From positions 4,154,485 to 4,218,484 of the forward strand of contig NC_087066.1 of assembly GCF_963678635.1 (NCBI RefSeq): 64,000 bases of DNA, given 5' to 3'. The notes under the pieces were generated by a model, which had not been told where the DNA came from, did not search any database, and saw only the letters and a list, made by a program, of their open reading frames with translations. This DNA is from Symsagittifera roscoffensis. Its lineage: Eukaryota > Xenacoelomorpha > Acoela > Convolutidae. Below, in pieces: positions 1 through 11,639 of this stretch. Position numbers and translations under genes: made by a program. Within the stretch, counting starts at the first letter, position 1; the number at the start of each line of letters is the position of its first letter.

Positions 1-2050
1 TACACTAACAATGCATGTTGGTATTCTTTTTCACTGACACTAACAGCACCTCCTTGCAGCGTGTTGGTCCACTTGTCCCGTGCAGGTAGCCCATCTTCTG
101 TGTATCTTGCATGGCTGTCAACATACGAGTAGGGGAAGTAAGCTTTTTGTCGAATCAATGCTTTATCTTTTTCCGGTCGGCTAGCAAAGTGGTTATTGAG
201 ATATATGAACCTTTCCACGGGTAGATTCCGAGCTAGCTCATCTAGTGAGCTGTTCATAAATTTGCAATTGTCCACAAAATGGATTTCTTCGTAGACATTA
301 TGGACATTTCCTTTTCGTTAGTGTACGATCTAATCCACACTTTCATTGTAAGTGAAATAAATTTTTCGTCATTGAGTGCAATGACCGAAAAGGTGTTTCT
401 GGTATTGGTATCCTGCAGACTCTTCAGTACATGGTGCAAATCATAGTTCTGGAGATTTTGCGCAAAGACAGGGGTGAGTTGTATGGTACGTCTCGGGAAG
501 TTGCATCTGTTGTGAGCCCATCTAAGGAATGATCCATCGAAATGATTATGGTTCAATATTTTCGCGTTAGTTTCGGAGAATTCCTCTTCGCAAATCCAGC
601 ATTTGTCACTGTCTTCAAGAATAGCGGTGCTTACGAGGTAGTTCGGGTATCGTCGTTTTTTATTATGAAAGTCACGCGCCAATACTTCCAGCATTCGAAC
701 GAATTTAGTCATCGCGTCCACTCCTTGATTAAGTGAGAAAAAAAAAACGCCGGTTTCGGGTTTCCAGCTTCCACAACTGCAAAGCAAAAACTGCTGGGCT
801 TATGTTTTTCAATTACGTTTGTGCTCGAGCAGGTAGGATTATTACTGACTGTCTCCACTTTCTCCAGCGCAGACTCCAAATCAAAGTAAACCGCGAATGG
901 GCTATAGCTTCGGGTACCGATGTTTTTGAAGCCTACACTGCTCTTGTCAACATTTGGCATGAAAACGATTGCTGGTTCGTTCCCCAAGCAGATTAACTGG
1001 TGGCGCTCAAGTCGTTCCTCAGATGAACACCGGTGGAAGCAGTTTTGGCACATCATGTTTCTCAATCTCAGTTTTCTTTTTTGCATTTTGCTCACTAACT
1101 TGTTCAGGTCTTTTATCACGACGTAGTGGTGCGTGCCCATATCGTTTAGAAGCAGCAGATCCACAACAAAATTAGACTGATATTTCGACACTCTCAAGGG
1201 TAGAAGAGTCTTTTCATTATACCTAGAGAAAAATTTTGAATGATATTTTTATACTAATTTAGTTATGTCATCATTATAATAACACATCAACGAATGTGCA
1301 GCCAACCATTTGTTCTGATGTGCTTACATACAGCTTCTCACCAATTTAAAAAAGTAATGATTAAAACTGCAACTAACCTGAAGACAATCACTTGCACTTC
1401 ATTCAGAATTTCGAAGCGTCCAATAGCCGGTAGTCCCATTGGGTAGACAAAATCGACAATTGGCTCGTGCGCTCTTGAGTTTCTGCGATAATCATAGCAT
1501 CTCGCTTTATCCTCCTCTTAACTCTACATCGTACGAAGAGTACGCGGGATATTGTTCTGCCGATGATACTCAGCAACGAAGCATCTATCGTCTTCATAAT
1601 TGCGGATATTCAACAACAAACGTTTGTGTTTCAGAAGATCGGCTGGTAGTGGCAAGTACGATGAACCCCTGATCGGTGCAGACTTCACCAATTTTCGGAA
1701 ATCTTATCAATCGTGCGGATTCTCCAGCCGCTACCATGAGACGCATATTGATGAACAGTAGACAATATTTTATCTACGCAATCATAGAATTGGTCCCGGG
1801 TCCATCCTTGAACGTCTACAGCAAGCATTTTGCAATTGGCGAAGATGGTTATTACTTCTTCTGTGCCATCTGCCTTTTCTTTTTCAGGAGTTACTTCTGC
1901 CGACAATTGAGCTTTCTGAGGCTCATACATTGTATTTTGAAGTATGAGTTCTTCGATATCTTCTCCCTTAGTCACGAATAGCGCTAGTAGGTTCACTTTC
2001 TTTTCCATCGGCACTATATCGTATGTCCTGACTGCTCCATCAAAAGCTGT
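1..2050 (-). pseudogene. Protein-primed family B DNA polymerase (Polinton/adintovirus-like), N-terminal part, copy 1
   Basis: The minus strand reads as the N-terminal and exonuclease regions of DNA_pol_B_2, the protein-primed polymerase of Polintons, adintoviruses and linear plasmids. In order: a start-side region with the GSGW motif (about 1700-1720), a PMGLPAIGRFE-like block (about 1420-1450), an intron, the block ending HHYVVIKDLNKL, a CQNC...H zinc-like motif, the exonuclease I block SPFAVYFDLESA (about 860-900), a second Cys-His cluster (CWIC ... HNRC), then FMNSSLDEL and YFPYSYVDS blocks running off the left edge. The reading frame is broken by a homopolymer frameshift at about 735, further shifts near 300 and 1690, and in-frame stops near 1505-1520, so it is a pseudogene. 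The upstream acceptor (2051-2052) suggests an exon start at 2050; the exon before it was not found. The part encoding the catalytic palm is outside the window. Confidence 0.85.
1223..1377 (-). other. Spliceosomal intron inside the polymerase pseudogene, copy 1
   Basis: On the minus strand the donor CAG/GTTAGT and acceptor TTTTTCTCTAG flank 155 bp. Removing it joins two blocks of the polymerase family in frame (a phase-2 junction creating an Arg codon). The same intron is in copies 2 and 3 at 4935-5089 and 8648-8802. Confidence 0.75.
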
Positions 2051-2707
2051 CTGCGATTAAATCAGTTTAGATTTTGAAACTCTTTCTATCATTTGCTTAA
2101 TTGCCGAACTAGGAGTGGTTTCCTAAGGTGGAGCTTAGATTAATAAATTCGAGAGGGTGCACCCAAAGTGCACACAGATACATCAAAGAAAACAACTTCA
2201 GCTCATTTTATTAACCTATAAAATAGTCTCATAAATCAACCAAATCGTCTGAATTAACCAAGAAGTTCCTGCACAAGTTTTGTAGCTTCAAACATTTCAT
2301 CGGTATTCAATTCAAAAAGACCTCACCCGAGTAGACCTAAGCCCAGCAGAGTGAAATTGAAGCCTTACAGCGAATGTAGTTAATCATCAATTGAGCTGTA
2401 AAAATAGCTCAGACTGAATGGAAGGGAGCAACTCCAAGGTGATCAAGGAAAGGCGCTACTGTAAATGATAGGCGGTTTTTGTCAAAGAAATAAAAAAAGA
2501 TCAAATCTAAAATCAAAATTTTTGATTAAATTGCAAATTGTATTATGTTGTTGTAATTGATAAATTTGTTAATTTGATTAATCGCTCAAGCTAATTACAA
2601 AAACTGGTGTTATTTTTTTTCAGCTATTGATGAACGTCATAGAACTGATTAAGCTTCACATCAAAAAAACTTTTAAATTAAATAATGGGAATTTTTCATG
2701 TCAAACT
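2051..2707. other. AT-rich spacer without recognisable gene
   Basis: Upstream (on the minus strand) of the first visible polymerase exon. I see no convincing coding block. It probably contains intron and 5' sequence of the polymerase gene. The same sequence occurs in copies 2 (5763-6419) and 3 (9469-10096); copy 3 lacks about 30 bp just before the 840-bp module. Confidence 0.5.
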
Positions 2708-3547
2708 CCTGAAAATCGAAAAAACCAAACAGGTCAATTTAATTTTGTTATTTTTTTTTGGTTTTACTAAAATTCATTCAGCGTATATGTTCACTGATTC
2801 AGTATCTGTTGGGTGCTTTGCAGTGTTTCAGCTTTTACTTTTAGATGGTTTCCACTGCAGGGTGTTGAGGACCATTGGCTGAGTGGATTTGCAGTCCTTT
2901 CAAAAACCACCAAATGTCTTTTCAAACGTGGCCGCCTAGACTCGAAAACGGCGGCTACGCCTAGTTTTCGATCCCGCTGAGTCTAAAAAAATTGGTTTCA
3001 ACCATTTCTGAGCACGCCTTCATAGTGAACGACACTTAGCCAACGATGATTTTCAACGAATTTCGATTATCTCGAAAATTACATTTCAAAAAGCCTTGTA
3101 TCAAGGCACTCCGGGTTTCATCAGCCGTAATACTATTATAGCAACAGTATGAGAAAAAGTTGCAGTTCAAGAAAACATTTTGTGACAATTTTTATGAAAA
3201 AAAAATTTGGATACTTTCTGGTTTCGGTTTTGAACAGAAATAACATGTTAAGTGTTGCACTTACAAGCAAACGTTCATTAGCTAAGTTGATCACCTACTA
3301 TTGTCGAAACCAGAGGATAGTTTTTGATACCAGCATTTATTTCTTTTTGTTTAGTTTTATTCTTTCAAAGATTTCTGAAAAAAATTACAAAGCAAATTTT
3401 AAATTAGAAAAAAAATCAGAAACAAAACATAAACAAAGCTTCAGCCACAAAAACTTTAAAAAGCTTATCAAACTAAATAATAAACCCCCAAACTGGTGCA
3501 ATCTCGGTGGAAACAAAATTTTTTGAGTTTTCAGAGATCTCTAAATT
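2708..3547. repeat. 840-bp module R, copy 1
   Basis: Sequence from CCTGAAAATC to TCTCTAAATT, present four times in the window (also 6420-7260, 10097-10935, 12970-13809). The fourth copy is outside the triplication and ends at exactly the same points, so this is an independent repeat unit. Short inverted matches lie near its ends (CTGAAAA and TTTTCAG). No credible ORF; small ORFs in it are not shared between copies. Confidence 0.75.
2938..2984. other. Conserved imperfect palindrome (hairpin) in module R
   Basis: Outer arms AGACTC and GAGTCT (2938-2943 and 2979-2984), next arms CGAAAAC and GTTTTCG (2943-2949 and 2964-2970), inner arms GGCG and CGCC around GCTA. Equivalent hairpins start at 6649, 10326 and 13199. 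It is the only GC-rich stretch in an AT-rich module. Function unknown. Confidence 0.7.
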
Positions 3548-3694
3548 GCAGTTTGCATTTTTTCGGCGCATAGCAAGCATTGATAGGTGGCGTCTCAGTT
3601 ACTAAGGTTGGTGCAGTGGGACTTTGACTGCTTTTCATGTGTTTAGATGGATATTCCCCTTGCTGGTCTCCACGAGTCACCCATTGATTTGCCT

Positions 3695-4123
3695 AATGAT
3701 CTTAAAAGTCTACCCGAAACTCTCTCGTTACTTGATAAAGGAATTCCTCCAAGCAGTAGTGGAAGTGTTGATTGTGGAACTACTAGCCTTGTTCGTGACG
3801 TTTGGAGCAGAGAGCTTCGTAAAGTGACCGGTGATACTGCTCACCGAAGGAATCCAGAACTTGCGGTTAGATGGGCTTCTAACATTGATTGCGATTACCC
3901 ATGGAAACTTGGGAGGACTAATGAAACTGACACGTTACCCAGAGCAGATGGGAGAGAATGTGAAGAAATGTGATGTGAAGAAAGCCACGGATTCGTGGAA
4001 TAAGATAGGAGATCTGAGACACTCTTATCCAGTACCTCCTGCATCAGAATCGCTTTGGAACAGGAGAGGATGAGACGATTGAGAGGGAGGAAGACGTGAG
4101 ACATGTTGGGGGCATGCCCCTAC
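3695..4123 (+). pseudogene. 429-bp filler: captured fragment of SGNH-retroelement ORF3
   Basis: Positions 3704-3980 align without gaps to 63724-64000, the 3' coding part of the ORF3 at the right end of this window; by hand count 226 of 277 bases agree (about 82%). The reading frame is conserved except for one nonsense codon (TGA at 3825-3827 where ORF3 has GGA), so it is a coding relic. It sits precisely between tandem copies 1 and 2 and recurs between copies 2 and 3 (7408-7836). Its right end holds the perfect 12-bp palindrome GGGGCATGCCCC (4109-4120). Confidence 0.85.
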
Positions 4124-5762
4124 TATCCTGCAGACTCTTCAGTACATGGTGCAAATCATAGTTCTGGAGATTTTGCGCAAAGACAGGGGTGAGTTGTATG
4201 GTACGTCTCGGGAAGTTGCATCTGTTGTGAGCCCATCTAAGGAATGATCCATCGAAATGATTATGGTTCAATATTTTCGCGTTAGTTTCGGAGAATTCCT
4301 CTTCGCAAATCCAGCATTTGTCACTGTCTTCAAGAATAGCGGTGCTTACGAGGTAGTTCGGGTATCGTCGTTTTTTATTATGAAAGTCACGCGCCAATAC
4401 TTCCAGCATTCGAACGAATTTAGTCATCGCGTCCACTCCTTGATTAAGTGAAAAAAAAACGCCGGTTTCGGGTTTCCAGCTTCCACAACTACAAAGCAAA
4501 AACTGCTGGGCTTATGTTTTTCAATTACGTTTGTGCTCGAGCAGGTAGGATTATTACTGACTGTCTCCCATTTCTCCAGCGCAGACTCCAAATCAAAGTA
4601 AGCCGCGAATGGGCTATAGCTTCGGGTACCGATGTTTTTGAAGCCTACACTGCTCTTGTCAACATTTGGCATGAAAACGATTGCTGGTTCGTTCCCCAAG
4701 CAGATTAACTGGTGGCGCTCAAGTCGTTCCTCAGACGAACACCGGTGGAAGCAGTTTTGGCACAGCATGTTTCTCAATCTCAGTTTTCTTTTTTGCATTT
4801 TGCTCACTAACTTGTTCAGGTCTTTTATCACGACGTAGTGGTGCGTGCCCATATCGTTTAGAAGCAGCAGATCCACAACAAAATTAGACTGATATTTCGA
4901 CACTCTCAAGGGTAGAAGAGTCTTTTCATTATACCTAGAGAAAAATTTTGAATGATATTTTTATACTAATTTAGTTATGTCATCATTATAATAACACATC
5001 AACGAATGTGCAGCCAACCATTTGTTCTGATGTGCTTACATACAGCTTCTCACCAATTTAAAAAAGTAATGATTAAAACTGCAACTAACCTGAAGACAAT
5101 CACTTGCACTTCATTCAGAATTTCGAAGCGTCCAATAGCCGGTAGTCCCATTGGGTAGACAAAATCGACAATTGGCTCGTGCGCTCTTGAGTTTCTGCGA
5201 TAATCATAGCATCTCGCTTTATCCTCCTCTTAACTCTACATCGTACGAAGAGTACGCGGGATATTGTTCTGCCGATGATACTCAGCAACGAAGCATCTAT
5301 CGTCTTCATAATTGCGGATATTCAACAACAAACGTTTGTGTTTCAGAAGATCGGCTGGTAGTGGCAAGTACGATGAACCCCTGATCGGTGCAGACTTCAC
5401 CAATTTTCGGAAATCTTATCAATCGTGCGGATTCTCCAGCCGCTACCATGAGACGCATATTGATGAACAGTAGACAATATTTTATCTACGCAATCATAGA
5501 ATTGGTCCCGGGTCCATCCTTGAACGTCTACAGCAAGCATTTTGCAATTGGCGAAGATGGTTATTACTTCTTCTGTGCCATCTGCCTTTTCTTTTTCAGG
5601 AGTTACTTCTGCCGACAATTGAGCTTTCTGAGGCTCATACATTGTATTTTGAAGTATGAGTTCTTCGATATCTTCTCCCTTAGTCACGAATAGCGCTAGT
5701 AGGTTCACTTTCTTTTCCATCGGCACTATATCGTATGTCCTGACTGCTCCATCAAAAGCTGT
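4124..5762 (-). pseudogene. Protein-primed family B DNA polymerase, N-terminal part, copy 2
   Basis: Same gene fragment as copy 1, displaced by 3712 bp and truncated at 4124, where the filler begins. Intron at 4935-5089. The exonuclease block and zinc-like clusters are intact as sequence, but frame changes at the A-run near 4455 and the same in-frame stops make it non-functional. Truncation removes the whole polymerase domain. Confidence 0.8.
4935..5089 (-). other. Intron in polymerase pseudogene, copy 2
   Basis: Same donor and acceptor as copy 1, 155 bp. Confidence 0.7.
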
Positions 5763-6419
5763 CTGCGATTAAATCAGTTTAGATTTTGAAACTCTTTCTA
5801 TCATTTGCTTAATTGCCGAACTAGGAGTGGTTTCCTAAGGTGGAGCTTAGATTAATAAATTCGAGAGGGTGCACCCAAAGTGCACACAGATACATCAAAG
5901 AAAACAACTTCAGCTCATTTTATTAACCTATAAAATAGTCTCATAAATCAACCAAATCGTCTGAATTAACCAAGAAGTTCCTGCACAAGTTTTGTAGCTT
6001 CAAACATTTCATCGGTATTCAATTCAAAAAGACCTCACCCGAGTAGACCTAAGCCCAGCAGAGTGAAATTGAAGCCTTACAGCGAATGTAGTTAATCATC
6101 AATTGAGCTGTAAAAATAGCTCAGACTGAATGGAAGGGAGCAACTCCAAGGTGATCAAGGAAAGGCGCTACTGTAAATGATAGGCGGTTTTTGTCAAAGA
6201 AATAAAAAAAGATCAAATCTAAAATCAAAATTTTTGATTAAATTGCAAATTGTATTATGTTGTTGTAATTGATAAATTTGTTAATTTGATTAATCGCTCA
6301 AGCTAATTACAAAAACTGGTGTTCTTTTTTTTCAGCTATTGATGAACGTCATAGAACTGATTAAGCTTCACATCAAAAAAAATTTTAAATTAAATAATGG
6401 GAATTTTTCATGTCAAACT

Positions 6420-7260
6420 CCTGAAAATCGAAAAAACCAAACAGGTCAATTTAATTTTGTTATTTTTTTTTGGTTTTATTAAATTCATTCAGCGTATATG
6501 TTCACTGATTCAGTATCTGTTGGGTGCTTTGCAGTGTTTCAGCTTTTACTTTTAGATGGTTTCCACTGCAGGGTGTTGAGGACCATTGGCTGAGTGGATT
6601 TGCAGTCCTTTCAAAAACCACCAAATGTCTTTTCAAACGTGGCCGCCTAGACTCGAAAACGGCGGCTACGCCTAGTTTTCGACCCCGCTGAGTCTAAAAA
6701 AAACTGGTTTCAACCATTTCTGAGCACGCCTTCATAGTGAACGACACTTAGCCAACGATGATTTTCAAAGAATTTCGATTTTCTCGAAAATTACATTTCA
6801 AAAAGCCTTGTATCAAGGCACTCCGGGTTTCATCAGCCGTAATACTATTATAACAACAGTATGAGAAAAAGTTGCAGTTCAAGAAAACATTTTGTGACAA
6901 TTTTTATGAAAAAAAAATTTGGATACTTTCTGGTTTCGGTTTTGAACAGAAATAACATGTTAAGTGTTGCACTTACAAGCAAACGTTCATTAGCTAAGTT
7001 GATCACCTACTATTGGTCGAAACCAGAGGATAGTTTTTGATACCAGCATTTATTTCTTTTTGTTTAGTTTTATTCTTTCAAAGATTTCTGAAAAAAATTA
7101 CAAAGCAAATTTTAAATTAGAAAAAAAATCAGAAACAAAACATAAACAAAGCTTCAGCCACAAAAACTTTAAAAAGCTTATCAAACTAAATAATAAACCC
7201 CCAAACTGGTGCAATCTCGGTGGAAACAAAATTTTTTGAGTTTTCAGAGATCTCTAAATT
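6420..7260. repeat. 840-bp module R, copy 2
   Basis: Second copy of module R, with its hairpin at 6649-6695. Confidence 0.75.
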
Positions 7261-7407
7261 GCAGTTTGCATTTTTTCGGCGCATAGCAAGCATTGATAGG
7301 TGGCGTCTCAGTTACTAAGGTTGGTGCAGTGGGACTTTGACTGCTTTTCATGTGTTTAGATGGATATTCCCCTTGCTGGTCTCCACGAGTAACCCATTGA
7401 TTTGCCT

Positions 7408-7836
7408 AATGATCTTAAAAGTCTACCCGAAACTCTCTCGTTACTTGATAAAGGAATTCCTCCAAGCAGTAGTGGAAGTGTTGATTGTGGAACTACTAGC
7501 CTTGTTCGTGACGTTTGGAGCAGAGAGCTTCGTAAAGTGACCGGTGATACTGCTCACCGAAGGAATCCAGAACTTGCGGTTAGATGGGCTTCTAACATTG
7601 ATTGCGATTACCCATGGAAACTTGGGGGGACTAATGAAACTGACACGTTACCCAGAGCAGATGGGAGAGAATGTGAAGAAATGTGATGTGAAGAAAGCCA
7701 CGGATTCGTGGAATAAGATAGGAGATCTGAGACACTCTTATCCAGTACCTCCTGCATCAGAATCGCTTTGGAACAGGAGAGGATGGAACGATTGAGAGGG
7801 AGGAAGACGTGAGACATGTTGGGGGCATGCCCCTAC
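7408..7836 (+). pseudogene. Second copy of the ORF3-derived filler
   Basis: Near-identical to 3695-4123, with the same nonsense codon (7538-7540) and the same palindrome (7822-7833). Because both junctions carry the same filler with the same ends, the filler must have been captured before or during the duplication, not added later at each junction. Confidence 0.85.
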
Positions 7837-9468
7837 TATCCTGCAGACTCTTCAGTACATGGTGCAAATCATAGTTCTGGAGATTTTGCGCAAAGACAGG
7901 GGTGAGTTGTATGGTACGTCTCGGGAAGTTGCATCTGTTGTGAGCCCATCTAAGGAATGATCCATCGAAATGATTATGGTTCAATATTTTCGCGTTAGTT
8001 TCGGAGAATTCCTCTTCGCAAATCCAGCATTTGTCACTGTCTTCAAGAATAGCGGTGCTTACGAGGTAGTTCGGGTATCGTCGTTTTTTATTATGAAAGT
8101 CACGCGCCAATACTTCCAGCATTCGAACGAATTTAGTCATCGCGTCCACTCCTTGATTAAGTGGAAAAAAAACGCCGGTTTCGGGTTTCCAGCTTCCACA
8201 ACTACAAAGCAAAAACTGCTGGGCTTATGTTTTTCAATTACGTTTGTGCTCGAGCAGGTAGGATTATTACTGACTGTCTCCACTTTCTCCAGCGCAGACT
8301 CCAAATCAAAGTAAACCGCGAATGGGCTATAGCTTCGGGTACCGATGTTTTTGAAGCCTACACTGCTCTTGTCAACATTTGGCATGAAAACGATTGCTGG
8401 TTCGTTGCCCAAGCAGATTAACTGGTGGCGCTCAAGTCGTTCCTCAGATGAACACCGGTGGAAGCAGTTTTGGCACAGCATGTTTCTCAATCTCAGTTTT
8501 CTTTTTTGCATTTTGCTCACTAACTTGTTCAGGTCTTTTATCACGACGTAGTGGTGCGTGCCCATATCGTTTAGAAGCAGCAGATCCACAACAAAATTAG
8601 ACTGATATTTCGACACTCTCAAGGGTAGAAGAGTCTTTTCATTATACCTAGAGAAAAATTTTGAATGATATTTTTATACTAATTTAGTTATGTCATCATT
8701 ATAATAACACATCAACGAATGTGCAGCCAACCATTTGTTCTGATGTGCTTACATTCAGCTTCTCACCAATTTAAAAAAGTAATGATTAAAACTGCAACTA
8801 ACCTGAAGAAAATCACTTGCACTTCATTCAGAATTTCGAAGCGTCCAATAGCCGGTAGTCCCATTGGGTAGACAAAATCGACAATTGGCTCGTGCGCTCT
8901 TGAGTTTCTGCGATAATCATAGCATCTCGCTTTATCCTCCTCTTAACTCTACATCGTACGAAGAGTACGCGGGATATTGTTCTGCCGATGATACTCAGCA
9001 TCTATCGTCTTCATAATTGCGGATATTCAACAACAAACGTTTGTGTTTCAGAAGATCGGCTGGTAGTGGCAAGTACGATGAACCCCTGATCGGTGCAGAC
9101 TTCACCAATTTTCGGACAATCTTATCAATCGTGCGGATTCTCCAGCCGCTACCATGAGACGCATATTGATGGACAGTAGACAATATTTTATCTACGCAAT
9201 CATAGAATTGGTCCCGGGTCCATCCTTGAACGTCTACAGCAAGCATTTTGCAATTGGCGAAGATGGTTATTACTTCTTCTGTGCCATCTGCCTTTTCTTT
9301 TTCAGGAGTTACTTCTGCCGACAATTGAGCTTTCTGAGTCTCATACATTGTATTTTGAAGTATGAGTTATTCGATATCTTCTCCCTTAGTCACGAATAGC
9401 GCTAGTAGGTTCACTTTCTTTTCCATCGGCACTATATCGTATGTCCTGACTGCTCCATCAAAAGCTGT
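7837..9468 (-). pseudogene. Protein-primed family B DNA polymerase, N-terminal part, copy 3
   Basis: As copies 1 and 2. It keeps one base (near 9116) lost in copies 1 and 2, so here the frame continues through the GSGW block into RGSSYLPLP, as in functional family members. It has however lost 8 bp (near 9000) present in the others. Intron at 8648-8802. Non-functional: shared stops remain and the polymerase domain is missing. Confidence 0.8.
8648..8802 (-). other. Intron in polymerase pseudogene, copy 3
   Basis: Same boundaries as in copies 1 and 2. Confidence 0.7.
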
Positions 9469-10096
9469 CTGCGATTAAATCAGTTTAGATTTTGAAACTC
9501 TTTCTATCATTTGCTTAATTGCCGAACTAGGAGTGGTTTCCTAAGGTGGAGCTTAGATTAATAAATTCGAGAGGGTGCACCCAAAGTGCACACAGATACA
9601 TCAAAGAAAACAACTTCAGCTCATTTTATTAACCTATAAAATAGTCTCATAAATCAACCAAATCGTCTGAATTAACCAAGAAGTTCCTGCACAAATTTTG
9701 TAGCTTCAAACATTTCATCGGAATTCAATTCAAAAAGACCTCACCCGAGTAGACCTAAGCCCAGCAGAGTGAAATTGAAGCCTTACAGCGAATGTAGTTA
9801 ATCATCAATTGAGCTGTAAAAATAGCTCAGACTGAATGGAAGGGAGCAACTCCAAGGTGATCAAGGAAAGGCGCTACTGTAAATGATAGGCGGTTTTTGT
9901 CAAAGAAATAAAAAAAGATCAAATCTAAAATCAAAATTTTTGATTAAATTGCAAATTGTATTATGTTGTTGTAATTGATAAATTTGTTAATTTGATTAAT
10001 CGCTCAAGCTAATTACAAAAACTGGTGTTCTTTTTTTTCAGCTATTGATGAACGTCATAGAACTGATTAAGCTTCACATCAAAAAAATGTCAAACT

Positions 10097-10935
10097 CCTG
10101 AAAATCGAAAAAACCAAACAGGTCAATTTAATTTTGTTATTTTTTTTTGGTTTTATTAAATTCATTCAGCGTATATGTTCACTGATTCAGTATCTGTTGG
10201 GTGCTTTGCAGTGTTTCAGCTTTTACTTTTAGATAGTTTCCACTGCAGGGTGTTGAGGACCATTGGCTGAGTGGATTTGCAGTCCTTTCAAAAACCACCA
10301 AATGTCTTTTCAAACGTGGCCGCCTAGACTCGAAAACGGCGGCTACGCCTAGTTTTCGACCCCGCTGAGTCTAAAAAAATTGTTTTCAACCATTTCTGAG
10401 CACGCCTTCATAGTGAACGACACTTAGCCAACGATGATTTTCAACGAATTTCGATTATCTCGAAAATTACATTTCAAAAAGCCTTGTATCAAGGCACTCC
10501 GGGTTTCATCAGCCGTAATACTATTATAGCAACAGTATGAGACAAAGTTGCAGTTCAAGAAAACATTTTGTGACAATTTTTTGAAAAAAAAATTTGGATA
10601 CTTTCTGGTTTCGGTTTTGAACAGAAATAACATGTTAAGTGTTGCACTTACAAGCAAACGTTCATTAGCTAAGTTGATCACCTACTATTGGTCGAAACCA
10701 GAGGATAGTTTTTGATACCAGCATTTATTTCTTTTTGTTTAGTTTTATTCTTTCAAAGATTTCTGAAAAAAATTACAAAGCAAATTTTAAATTAGAAAAA
10801 AAATCAGAAACAAAACATAAACAAAGCTTCAGCCACAAAAATTTTAAAAAGCTTATCAAACTAAATAATAAACCCCCAAACTGGTGCAATCTCGGTGGAA
10901 ACAAAATTTTTTGAGTTTTCAGAGATCTCTAAATT
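10097..10935. repeat. 840-bp module R, copy 3
   Basis: Third copy, with the hairpin at 10326-10372. Confidence 0.75.
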
Positions 10936-11034
10936 GCAGTTTGCATTTTTTCGGCGCATAGCAAGCATTGATAGGTGGCGTCTCAGTTACTAAGGTTGGT
11001 GCAGTGGGACTTTCACTGGTTTTCATGTGTTTAG

Positions 11035-11385
11035 ATGGATGTTTCCTTTGCTGGTCTCCACGAGTCACCCATTGATTTGTCTTATGTGGGACCTGGAACT
11101 CACGAAGGCAAGAGTATCTTTGGTGTGACCGTGGAGTTTAACCCGGCCACCACTGCAGCGAATTTTAAGCTGCATTACATTAAGGTTGCTTTTGAGAAAA
11201 AGGAGGGCATATTTGAATATGTATCTGTTGATGTGGTGAGCATGGAGAATTTCTGGCTGTTCGAGTCTCTGGCTGCGGGATTCGAGAGTACTAAGTGGCG
11301 CTTCAGATTTCAAATGGAGCGTTTAGTCAGTATTCTTCAGGTCCCTTGGTCGGATCCCGAAGACGACATGCGGATGTGGCCGTAA
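11035..11385 (+). CDS. Hypothetical 116-codon open frame, possibly a terminal exon
   Basis: Open frame ending with TAA at 11383-11385. It directly follows a plausible splice acceptor (TGTGTTTAG at 11026-11034), so it may be the last exon of a plus-strand gene rather than a complete gene. GC content and codon choice are clearly higher than in the surrounding AT-rich DNA, and the predicted peptide alternates hydrophobic and charged residues as in a beta-rich domain. I do not recognise a family. It is divergent to the polymerase fragments, as capsid genes can be in Polinton-like elements, but nothing in the sequence proves that link. Its first 45 bp are duplicated at 3650 and 7363, where they run into filler. 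Confidence 0.35.
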   Translation: MDVSFAGLHESPIDLSYVGPGTHEGKSIFGVTVEFNPATTAANFKLHYIKVAFEKKEGIFEYVSVDVVSMENFWLFESLAAGFESTKWRFRFQMERLVSILQVPWSDPEDDMRMWP

Positions 11386-11639
11386 ACCCTTCCTCTGCTC
11401 TCCTATCCGTACTCCTGTCAACATTCCGTTTTTATTTTATTTCTTTCTTTTTTTTATATGTTACTTAATCTATTATTTGTCACGTCCTTCTCAAGCAGGT
11501 CAGTTTTTTGTTGAGGTCTCAAACTTATTTAAATGAACAGTGGGAAAGTTTGGAAGGGATTAAATTTAACCACAGCGCGAGAATAAAAACCAAAGTATTT
11601 TTGTCTGTCGGGTGTCCTAAGAGAGGGGTCTTTGTATTA

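Larger units (their letters stand above)
1..3694. repeat. Tandem triplication, core unit copy 1 (left end outside window)
   Basis: First of three near-identical direct copies; corresponding positions recur 3711-3713 bp downstream. Copy 1 differs from the others at its left side: before position 409 it continues naturally into the rest of the polymerase gene, whereas copies 2 and 3 start at that same point immediately after a filler sequence. The unit contains the DNA polymerase B pseudogene (minus), an AT-rich spacer, the 840-bp module with a conserved hairpin, and a short piece that in copy 3 is the start of a plus-strand exon. Copies differ by scattered substitutions and small indels. Confidence 0.9.
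4124..7407. repeat. Tandem triplication, core unit copy 2
   Basis: Complete copy of the core unit bounded on both sides by the ORF3-derived filler. Contents and order are as in copy 1. Confidence 0.9.
7837..11082. repeat. Tandem triplication, core unit copy 3
   Basis: Third copy. Its right end continues past the point where copies 1 and 2 switch to filler (after GATTTG at 11079) and runs into a plus-strand open frame, so it keeps the ancestral right flank, as copy 1 keeps the ancestral left flank. Confidence 0.85.

Noticed and set aside
3149-3526. 125-codon ORF in module R
   Set aside because: Not conserved as an ORF in the other three copies, low complexity, AT-driven.
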